Source: Chloroflexota bacterium
GTDB taxonomy: Bacteria > Chloroflexota > Anaerolineae > J036 > Brachytrichaceae
Assembly: GCA_023488685.1 (NCBI GenBank)
Contig: JAMDDR010000053.1
Coordinates: 1 to 40,183 of the forward strand
Direction of reading: 5' to 3'
DNA length: 40,183 nucleotides
The stretch's first letter is position 1. Each line of letters starts with the position of its first letter. The notes beneath the pieces were generated by a model. The model worked only from the letters and a program-made list of their open reading frames with translations. It ran no database searches and had not been told where the DNA came from. The position numbers and the translations under genes are program-made. This document shows positions 34,133 to 40,183 of the stretch, one piece after another.

Positions 34133-34448
34133 TGGGATCCTCCTGCGGATCTTATGAGGTTGAATGCGTTACGTGGCGGGATTGCCTACGCAACAAAAGA
34201 GGGTAGGACAACTCGGCCTTGGCGAAGATTCCCGATGGTTCAATCTCATGGAAGGATAGCAGGGGGTAAGCCGAGTAAGAACTGGAAGAACAGACTATCG
34301 GAACGATCATGTTGTGATCACTACTGACTTGTAAACTATATCATACATTGCCTCCACTACTTCGACGGGACTTCTCTCATGGATGAGAGGACATCCCCGC
34401 CGGCCAGCCAGCAGGGCCCAAAAAGTGGTACGTTCCCGTATGACGGGC
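34133..34448. other. Upstream region of the RRM gene
   Basis: 316 bases without a gene. Apart from the GTG ribosome site it contains AT-rich DNA near 34310-34350 that could hold the minus-strand promoter and a long mRNA leader. ATGATCACAACATGATC-like half-palindromes near 34305-34322 are visible. No defined boxes could be chosen. Confidence 0.35.
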
Positions 34449-34952
34449 TTACGCCTTCACCGTGATCGGTAGCCAGAACTCACAGTACACGTCGCCATCC
34501 TGTTCGCCGCCACCGGGCGGGTAGACCTCCATTTCGGGCGCGTGCGCGTGGACGAAGCCTGAGGCGGGCAACCACTGAGTGAAAGCGTATATCTCGGACG
34601 CGACCAACGCATTCGGCATCTTGCCCTTGCTCTCGAATACCGCCCACTGGCATGCAGGCACCTGGTAGCGCTCAAGGTCGCCGGGGGCGGCGCCTGAGGG
34701 CAGCTCAATCGCGATCATGTAATAGAACGCCCGGTTCGCCGGGTCCTGTTCGACACAGGAGACGCCGAGCACAGTGCCGTTCGTCTGCGGGCCGGGCTGT
34801 GAACCGCGCAGGTGTTGAAATACCTGGAACAGACCCTCGGCCTGACATTGCCCCCAGAAGCGCCCAAACAGCTCATTGTCCTGGCCAGATATCCAGGTCT
34901 TCCTGCCGGCGACTTCAAAGGCCGGGCGCTCGACGATGCGATGGTTGATCAT
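34449..34952 (-). CDS. GyrI-like small-molecule-binding domain protein
   Basis: Cytoplasmic protein of 167 residues related to the effector-binding domain of AraC/BmrR regulators (GyrI/SOUL fold). The start at 34952 is chosen for AAGGAG 8 bases upstream. It opens with MINHRIVERPAFEVAGRKTW and contains YYMIAIELPSGAAPGDLERY, then VPACQWAVFESKGKMPNALV and the end PEMEVYPPGGGEQDGDVYCE-FWLPI, whose YCEFWLPI is the usual last strand with the conserved Glu. It has no DNA-binding part, so it is a stand-alone binder or hydrolase of small molecules (some GyrI-like proteins hydrolyse cyclopropanoid toxins). Function is not certain. Confidence 0.85.
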   Translation of the reverse strand: MINHRIVERPAFEVAGRKTWISGQDNELFGRFWGQCQAEGLFQVFQHLRGSQPGPQTNGTVLGVSCVEQDPANRAFYYMIAIELPSGAAPGDLERYQVPACQWAVFESKGKMPNALVASEIYAFTQWLPASGFVHAHAPEMEVYPPGGGEQDGDVYCEFWLPITVKA

Positions 34953-35077
34953 GTGTTTGACTCCTTGTGTGTACCGGACCTGTACAGATGATAACCCGCG
35001 ATGGACGACACCCAACGCAAACGCGTGACGCGCTTGGATGACTGAAGGCCGGCCGGATCTTTGTGCCCGGTTCGTAG

Positions 35078-35344
35078 GATTTTGGTGGCATTGCCTATGC
35101 AGGGGCGCCGGGGATCAGCAAGGTGGAAGTGGATGATACAGCGTGGGTTGAGGCTCGCTTACGCACGCCGCTGCTCAGCGTGCTGACGTGGGTGCAGTGG
35201 CAGTATGACTGGCCGGCCACACCAGGCGAACATGTCGTGCGCGTGCGCGCCTATGATGGGCAAGGGGTGTTGCAGATCACGGAATCACACCCGGAACATC
35301 TGGATGGCGCGACAGGTGTGTTTAGCTGGGTTTTTAAGGTGTGA
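35078..35344 (+). pseudogene. C-terminal remnant of a sulfite-oxidase-type molybdoenzyme
   Basis: The frame from 35078 reads FGGIAYAGAPGISKVEVDDT, then LSVLTWVQWQYDWPATPGEH, VVRVRAYDGQG and DGATGVFSWVFKV before a stop at 35344. This is the Mo-co dimerisation (Ig-like) domain at the end of sulfite-oxidase-family proteins, which normally reads GxA(F/Y)AGxxGIxxVEVS and PxTPGEHxxxVRAxDGxG. A stop codon at 35075 cuts it from any upstream part, and the molybdopterin domain is absent. The Met at 35123 is not a real start. Confidence 0.75.
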
Positions 35345-35390
35345 GGGTTAGGCACAATATAACAGTTGGGCGTTTCACTGGTGAATGAGT

Positions 35391-35550
35391 CGGCGAATGT
35401 GCCGACGAATGGGCACCACCCCCATCGATTCGTGCCGGGCTGCCGACGAGCCGCCGAATGAATTCGTCGTCTGATACGGAAAACCTGCTCAAGCAGGTTC
35501 AACGCGCTTGAGCGCGTTTTGCGTGTCAGCCCGCGAATTCACTCGCGGGC
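35391..35550 (+). repeat. Left 160-bp inverted-repeat arm with internal hairpins
   Basis: It contains AACCTGCT-CA-AGCAGGTT (35482-35499), AACGCGCT-TG-AGCGCGTT (35501-35518) and GCCCGCGA-ATTCAC-TCGCGGGC (35529-35550), three perfect 8-bp hairpins. It is the mirror of 36382-36541, with only two mismatches (in CGATTCG/CGGTTCG and CACTCGC/CACCCGC). Confidence 0.88.
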
Positions 35551-35649
35551 TCTTTGCTCGGCATACAGCGGTGCATGCCGGTTGCTGCCGTCGAACGTGC
35601 CTCACCCCCGCGGGTTCGTGCCGGTTGGCGCCGAATGTGCCCCCATTAG

Positions 35650-35713
35650 TTCGTGCCCGGCTGCCGCCGAATGAATTCGTCGTCTGATACAGAAAACGTG
35701 CTGAAAGCACGTT
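35650..35713 (+). repeat. Third, partial copy of the repeat unit
   Basis: TTCGTGCCCGGCTGCCGCCG and the following GAATTCGTCGTCTGATAC block repeat the left arm in direct orientation, with an internal deletion. The hairpin is AACGTGCT-GAA-AGCACGTT (35695-35713): both arms changed together compared with AACCTGCT/AGCAGGTT, keeping the pairing. Confidence 0.7.
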
Positions 35714-35856
35714 CAGCACCATGCTCGGCGTGCTTTGAGCAGACTTACTGTATTGGGCCGCGAACGGATTCGCCGATCTATTCTTAAATCCATTCGCGAA
35801 TCTGCTCTAAAATGCCGAATAACCAACGATTACACAGCATTCATGGAGACACACTG

Positions 35857-36357
35857 ATGTCCTTCTGGCGAACCTACTATCACCTCGTGTGGACGACAAA
35901 AAACCGTGAAACGCTCATCCAGCCCGAAGTGGAGAAACGACTGTACGCCTATATGACTGCCAAGGCGGCCGAACTGGGCGTATACGTCTATGCCATCAAC
36001 GGCACGTCCGATCACATTCACCTGGTCGTGTCCATCCCACCCAAGCACGCTATAGCTGACGTGGTGCAACGGCTGAAAGGCGCCAGTTCGCACGACCTCG
36101 GCACGCAAGGGATCGCCTTTGAATGGCAACGTGGCTACGGCGTACTTACGATGGGCGAGAAGCAACGCCCGGTGGCGGAAGCCTACGTCAATCATCAGAA
36201 AACTCACCATGCGGCGCTGACGACCATTGCTGCGCTGGAGTACTGCGCCGAACTCGACGAAGGGCCACGGGATACCGGCATGACGCCCGCCGTCGTGCCG
36301 GCAATCGTGCATGACACATCCCCATGCTACGACGTAGCAGGTGAATTGCCATTTTGA
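35857..36357 (+). CDS. Y1-family (IS200/RAYT-like) transposase
   Basis: Single-strand DNA transposase of the HUH Y1 class (Transposase_17 domain), 166 residues. Start 35857 is chosen over an in-frame ATG at 35812 because the family begins with MSFWRTYYHLVWTTKNRE and GGAG lies 9 bases upstream. The HUH motif is DHIHLVVSIPP (His53, His55), and the catalytic helix reads VAEAYVNHQKTHH, with Tyr110 and Gln114. It appears complete and potentially active. The extended C-terminal tail beyond residue 125 is poorly conserved. RAYTs nick and join REP palindromes; the flanking hairpins are the probable substrate. Confidence 0.93.
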   Translation: MSFWRTYYHLVWTTKNRETLIQPEVEKRLYAYMTAKAAELGVYVYAINGTSDHIHLVVSIPPKHAIADVVQRLKGASSHDLGTQGIAFEWQRGYGVLTMGEKQRPVAEAYVNHQKTHHAALTTIAALEYCAELDEGPRDTGMTPAVVPAIVHDTSPCYDVAGELPF

Positions 36358-36381
36358 TCCCCGCGGCGAAGGGGCGAACGG

Positions 36382-36541
36382 GCCCGCGGGTGAATTCGCG
36401 GGCTGACACGCAAAACGCGCTCAAGCGCGTTGAACCTGCTTGAGCAGGTTTTCCGTATCAGACGACGAATTCATTCGGCGGCTCGTCGGCAGCCCGGCAC
36501 GAACCGATGGGGGTGGTGCCCATTCGTCGGCACATTCGCCG
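36382..36541 (-). repeat. Right 160-bp inverted-repeat arm
   Basis: Inverted copy of 35391-35550 with the same three hairpins. It starts 24 bases after the transposase stop and ends 49 bases before the M24 peptidase start. A -10-like TATACT (36553-36558) just outside the arm may belong to the peptidase promoter, whose -35 would fall at the arm edge. Confidence 0.88.
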
Positions 36542-36590
36542 GCCTTGGCGGCTATACTGCCATTATCAGCACCAATAACAGGAGGTCGCC

Positions 36591-37880
36591 ATGAATCGGC
36601 ACGCACTGACTGCAGTGAAGCAAGACCGTTCCTTCCCACAGGTATTGCCCGTGCGGCAACGCGCTGAGGTGATCAACCGTATCCTGGCCCGGCGCCTGGA
36701 GACGGTGTTGCCGGATGCGATGCGGGCTTCCGGTATCGACATGTGGTTGATCCTGTGCCAGGAAGACAACTTCGATCCCGTGTTTACCACCTTGATCCCG
36801 ATGGATACCTGGTGCCCCATTCTGCAGATGCTGGTGTTCTTCGACCGGGGTGGGGAGAAGGGCATCGAGTGCATCAACATCTCCGGCACCAACACCCACG
36901 ATTTGTATGACCGGCCCTATCGCGGCCAGCTTGAGCGCGAGCAATGGCCCCTGCTGTGCCAGATCATCCAGGAACGAGACCCCAAGGTCATCGGCGTCAA
37001 TATCGGTTCCGTCCAGTGGGCCGCGGGCGGACTGACGCACAACCTGTACTCGCAACTGGTGCAGAAGCTGCCGCCGGAGTATGTGACGCGCCTGGTATCG
37101 GCTGAGGCACTGGCGACCCGCTGGCTGACCAATCTTGCAGACGACGAGGTGGCTGTCTACGAGTATGTGGTGCGCCTGGCGCATGCCATCATCGCCGAGT
37201 GCTATAGCGCCCGGGCCATCGTGCCGGGGGTGACCAGCACCCAGGATCTGGAATGGTACTACTGGCAGCGCTGCGCCGACCTGGGCCTTGACCTTGCCTT
37301 CAAGCCGTTCTTCAACATCGTGCGCAGCGAAGCAGCGCAGGCGCGCTATGGCGCTGCCGATCAGATCATCCGGCCCGGCGATCTGATTCACTGCGACGTG
37401 GGGATCAAGTACCTGCGCCTGAACTCGGATCACCAACAGTGGGCCTACGTCTTGCGGGAGGGGGAGACGGATGCTCCCGCGGGTCTGCGCCACCTGATGG
37501 CAGAGGGCACGCGATTGCAGGACATCTTCATGGCCGAGTTCGAGCACGGGCTGGCGGGCAACGAGTTGCTCAAGAAGATTCTGGCGCGTGCGCGGTCAGA
37601 AGGGGTGCCGAATCCGAAGGTCTACTCGCACTCGCTCGGGCTGTTCCTGCACGAGCCGGGGCCGTTGATCGGGCTGCCGTGGGAGCAGGAAGCCTGCCCG
37701 GGGCGCGGCGACGTGAAGCTTGAGTACAACAACAGTTTCACGATGGAGCTGTCGGTCACCGGACCGGTGCCTGAATGGGGCGGGCAGGAAGTGCGCCTTG
37801 GACAGGAAGAGGATGTGGTTTTCACCCGGGAGGGGTGCCGGCTGATCGACACCCGCCAGGTCGATTTTTACCTGGTCTGA
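36591..37880 (+). CDS. M24-family metallopeptidase (Xaa-Pro peptidase-like)
   Basis: Cytoplasmic pita-bread-fold enzyme, 429 residues, similar to Xaa-Pro aminopeptidases. It has a strong ribosome site (AGGAGG at 36580-36585). The N-terminal creatinase-like domain (residues 1-175) contains MWLILCQEDNFDPVF. In the C-terminal catalytic domain, candidate metal ligands are Asp269 (HCDVGIKY), Asp280 (LNSDHQQW), His347 (YSHSLGLFLHEPGP), Glu386 (TMELSVTG) and Glu406/407 (GQEEDVVFT). The second Asp lies in an altered context (usually D-x-T/S-R), so the natural substrate may differ from dipeptides. It is a single gene beside the transposon. Confidence 0.88.
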   Translation: MNRHALTAVKQDRSFPQVLPVRQRAEVINRILARRLETVLPDAMRASGIDMWLILCQEDNFDPVFTTLIPMDTWCPILQMLVFFDRGGEKGIECINISGTNTHDLYDRPYRGQLEREQWPLLCQIIQERDPKVIGVNIGSVQWAAGGLTHNLYSQLVQKLPPEYVTRLVSAEALATRWLTNLADDEVAVYEYVVRLAHAIIAECYSARAIVPGVTSTQDLEWYYWQRCADLGLDLAFKPFFNIVRSEAAQARYGAADQIIRPGDLIHCDVGIKYLRLNSDHQQWAYVLREGETDAPAGLRHLMAEGTRLQDIFMAEFEHGLAGNELLKKILARARSEGVPNPKVYSHSLGLFLHEPGPLIGLPWEQEACPGRGDVKLEYNNSFTMELSVTGPVPEWGGQEVRLGQEEDVVFTREGCRLIDTRQVDFYLV

Positions 37881-38039
37881 CGCAGGCGCGATATCACAAG
37901 CAGTGAATGCAGGAAAGGCCCGCCCACAGATATCGCCGCTCCTACGCCAAACGCCCTGCTCCGTCCACGAGCACGTATCAAGCGGTTGGCGACTCAACCT
38001 TACTCACAGCAGTTGCCTTGAGAGAGCAGGGATACACAG

Positions 38040-40109
38040 ATGAACAACAGAGACACAAGGGACACACTCCCGCCCGGGCAACTGAAGGAGACGGACTTCA
38101 CCATCTCGCCTGCCCTGGCGGGCATCATACGTGGTTTGTGGCAAGCCAACAGTTGGGGGGAGGCCGCCCATACGATCCTCGGTGGCATCGGGAAAGCCAC
38201 CGGCGCCGCAGTGGTCGCGCTGCGGCGCGTGGACGGCCAGGCTGGCCTGCTGCGCCACGATTCTGACTGGCATGCCTCCCCCGCGCAAACCGAGGTGATC
38301 AGCGCTACCGGTGTCTTTGCGCCGAACGCCGGCATGCCCGGCATCACGTGGTCGTCGGGCGAGATGCAGTGGCTGGTTGAACCCGGCGCCGACCCCCACT
38401 TCCAACACTGGGCCGCCAGTCAAGCCGGCCTGCATGCGGGGGCCTGGGTGCCGGTGCGGGATCGCCACGCCGTCATCGGCGTGCTCGAAGTGCTGTGGGC
38501 GGAGCCCCAGCCACTGGGCGACGCCCTGGCACGACTGCTGGAAGCCGTGAGCGACCAGATTGGCGCCTTCCTCAGCCGGCAGCGCGCCGAGGAAGCCCGC
38601 CAGGCTGCCGAGGCGAACCTGGGCCTGATCAGCCGCACCTTCGCTAAAGCCTTCCACTCCAGCCCTGTCGCCATCGTGATTACGGAATTGTCTGGCGGCA
38701 AGATCATTGACGTCAACGCGAGTTACCAGGCGCTTGTCGGCTACAGCCGCGAAGAGCTGATCCATCATTTTGGATACACATTAAACATCTATGACCCTTC
38801 AGAGCGTCAAAGCATCGTGCAACAGCTTCGTGAGCGAGGGTCGGTGCGCAATCACGAAACCAGGGTGCGTACCAAATCCGGTGAAATTCGGCACGTGCTG
38901 GTTTCCATGGAAGAGATTCAACTCGACGGCAACGCTTGCGCCCTCACAACCCTCTATGACATCACCGAACGCAAACAGGCCGAGGAGGAGCTGCGCGCGA
39001 GCCAGCAGGACCTGAACCACGCCCAGGCCGTGGCACAGACCGGAAGCTGGCGCCTGGATGTCCGTCGCAACGAACTGCTATGGTCTGACGAAACCTACCG
39101 GATGTTCGGGATCACCACGGGGACACCACTGACCTACGAGACCTTCCTATCTGCCGTCCACCCGGATGACCGGGCATATGTCGACCGGGAGTGGCAGGCA
39201 GCCATACGTGGCGCGCCTTACGACATCGAGCACCGCATCGCCGCGAGCAGCGAGGTGCGCTGGGTGCGCGAGCGAGCCGAGTTGGAGTTTGACGCCGATG
39301 GCGTGCTGCGCGGCGGCTTCGGGACCGTCCAGGATATCACTGAGCGCAAGCAGGCTGAACGCGAGCGCGAACGTTTATTGGTGGCCGAGGCACAGGCCCG
39401 GCGCGAGGCGGAGCGGCAGAGCGAGCTACGCCTCCGGTTCCTGGCCATGGTCTCGCACGAATTGCGCACGCCGCTCACGTCCATCAAGGGCTTCGCCACC
39501 ACCCTCTTGGCCCACGACGTCACCTGGGACGCGGTTACCCAGCGCGACTTCCTCGGCATCATCGACGCGGAGGTGGACAAGCTCACGGAGATGATCGACC
39601 AGCTCCTGGACCTGTCGCGCCTCGAAGCGGGTATGCTGCGCATCCACCCGGAGACTGTGCCTTTCGGCGACGCCCTGGCGGCGGTCCTGCCCCAACTCCG
39701 GGCCATCGCGCGCGACCATCGCCTGATGGTGGATGCCCCGGCTGATTTGCCGGCGGTGCAGCTCGATCGGCAGCGCCTGGCGCAGGTGCTCACGAACTTG
39801 GTGAGTAACGCCGCCAAGTACTCCGCACGCGATACGTTGATCACCATCGCCGTGCGACGGGTGGACGGAGGCGTTGAGGTGGACATTGCTGACGAAGGCC
39901 CAGGCATCCCACTGCAGGAGCGGCAACGGGTGTTCGAGGCATTCCGGCGCGGGAGCGACGACCGGGCGTGGCGGACCAAGGGCGCCGGGCTGGGGCTGGC
40001 CATCTGCAAGGGATTGGTCGAGGCCCACGGCGGATCAATCTGGATCCAAAGCCGTGAGGGGCCTGGGGCCGTCGTCTCGTTCAAGCTGCCTGTCGCGGCG
40101 CCATCATGA
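38040..40109 (+). CDS. GAF-PAS-PAS sensor histidine kinase
   Basis: Soluble signalling kinase of 689 residues, with no membrane span. The N-terminal GAF-like domain (about residues 25-180) is followed by PAS 1 (about 195-310, ending YDITERKQAEEEL), PAS 2 (about 325-437, ending VQDITERKQAERE) and a coiled coil (438-465). The kinase core has the H-box FLAMVSHELRTPL (phospho-acceptor His473), N-box NLVSNAAKYS, G1 DIADEGPGIP, F-box and G2 GAGLGLAICKGLVEAHGG. All key residues are intact. No response regulator follows inside the window, but one may lie just beyond the edge. The signal is unknown. The start at 38040 has only a modest ribosome site. Confidence 0.95.
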   Translation: MNNRDTRDTLPPGQLKETDFTISPALAGIIRGLWQANSWGEAAHTILGGIGKATGAAVVALRRVDGQAGLLRHDSDWHASPAQTEVISATGVFAPNAGMPGITWSSGEMQWLVEPGADPHFQHWAASQAGLHAGAWVPVRDRHAVIGVLEVLWAEPQPLGDALARLLEAVSDQIGAFLSRQRAEEARQAAEANLGLISRTFAKAFHSSPVAIVITELSGGKIIDVNASYQALVGYSREELIHHFGYTLNIYDPSERQSIVQQLRERGSVRNHETRVRTKSGEIRHVLVSMEEIQLDGNACALTTLYDITERKQAEEELRASQQDLNHAQAVAQTGSWRLDVRRNELLWSDETYRMFGITTGTPLTYETFLSAVHPDDRAYVDREWQAAIRGAPYDIEHRIAASSEVRWVRERAELEFDADGVLRGGFGTVQDITERKQAERERERLLVAEAQARREAERQSELRLRFLAMVSHELRTPLTSIKGFATTLLAHDVTWDAVTQRDFLGIIDAEVDKLTEMIDQLLDLSRLEAGMLRIHPETVPFGDALAAVLPQLRAIARDHRLMVDAPADLPAVQLDRQRLAQVLTNLVSNAAKYSARDTLITIAVRRVDGGVEVDIADEGPGIPLQERQRVFEAFRRGSDDRAWRTKGAGLGLAICKGLVEAHGGSIWIQSREGPGAVVSFKLPVAAPS

Positions 40110-40126
40110 CGGCCTTTTTACATTTC

Positions 40127-40155
40127 TTGACAGATCCAAAAACCCTTGATAGTAT
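40127..40155 (+). promoter_or_regulatory. Strong sigma70-type promoter at the right edge
   Basis: TTGACA (40127-40132, 6/6) and TAGTAT (40150-40155, 4/6) are spaced by exactly 17 bases. It lies 18 bases after the histidine kinase stop and would drive a gene beyond the window. TTTTTACATTT just upstream may double as the kinase gene's transcript end. Confidence 0.65.
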
Positions 40156-40183
40156 CGGCGCGTACTTCATCTCATTTTAAAGA

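Larger units (their letters stand above)
35391..36541 (+). mobile_element. Y1-transposase element flanked by 160-bp inverted repeats
   Basis: The unit consists of left arm 35391-35550, a partly repeated spacer (35551-35856), the Y1 transposase gene (35857-36357) and right arm 36382-36541. The arms are inverted copies with 158 of 160 positions matching. True IS200/IS605 elements lack long terminal inverted repeats, so this better fits a RAYT (REP-associated transposase) locus with paired REP-like palindromes. No target-site duplication was identified. Confidence 0.7.

Noticed and set aside
35391-36541. CRISPR array reading of the repeats around the transposase
   Set aside because: There are only three copies in mixed orientation, with no regular spacers and no cas genes.

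Overview
The window is about 40 kb of GC-rich bacterial DNA, most likely from a member of the phylum Chloroflexota (Anaerolineae/Caldilineae type). This is inferred from the AglEFG-type sugar transporter with a lipoprotein binding subunit, several multi-gene STAND NTPases, Thr/Pro-rich linkers in secreted proteins, and a secreted protein ending in a YLPLIL-type C-terminus, which is common in secreted proteins of this phylum. No rRNA, tRNA or CRISPR array was seen, so the assignment rests on protein character only.

Layout. (1) 1-5.0 kb: a LacI-family regulator cut by the window edge, then an alpha-glucoside-type ABC importer (aglE, aglF, aglG). A promoter with a palindromic candidate operator lies before aglE, and a strong hairpin lies between aglE and aglF. 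No ATPase gene accompanies them. (2) 5.2-5.6 kb: the decayed C-terminal end of a large serine recombinase. (3) 5.8-17.3 kb: the most unusual part, a co-directional cluster of five signalling-NTPase genes followed by a radical SAM/SPASM enzyme with a PqqD-like N-terminal region, closed by a strong intrinsic terminator. The five are a membrane-anchored protein with a degenerate P-loop, a STAND NTPase with a C-terminal winged helix, a third STAND protein, an AAA/STAND ATPase, and a large STAND protein with a helical-repeat tail. (4) 17.3-20.3 kb: a small two-TM protein, sparse DNA, two minus-strand lipoprotein genes (one frameshifted), and palindromic repeat clusters. (5) 20.5-24.5 kb: an MFS exporter, a tiny helix-hairpin-helix protein, a secreted caspase/CHAT-like protein and an ICMT-like membrane methyltransferase. 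(6) 24.5-35.3 kb: mixed single genes and small operons (AAC(3)-like acetyltransferase, ABC-2 exporter with an Ig/zinc-ribbon membrane partner, DUF104-PIN toxin-antitoxin pair, MBL-fold protein, polysaccharide deacetylase, C39-like peptidase, RRM protein, GyrI-like protein). Between them lie at least four gene remnants (MalT/LuxR-type, an unknown, a lycopene-cyclase-like C-terminus, a sulfite-oxidase-type dimerisation domain). (7) 35.4-36.5 kb: a Y1 (IS200/RAYT-type) transposase between 160-bp inverted repeats that match at 158 of 160 positions. (8) 36.6-40.1 kb: an M24 peptidase and a GAF-PAS-PAS histidine kinase, with a strong promoter for the next gene at the right edge.

How genes may work together. 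The Agl genes form an import operon probably controlled by the adjacent LacI protein. The STAND cluster looks like one signalling machine: a membrane subunit with an outside domain, several NTPase switches, one of which can probably bind DNA, and a radical SAM enzyme that may modify a peptide or protein. Its purpose (stress or phage sensing, or RiPP control) is inference and cannot be settled from the sequence. The rest of the window is a patchwork with many remnants, repeats and a transposase, as expected of an accessory region undergoing turnover.
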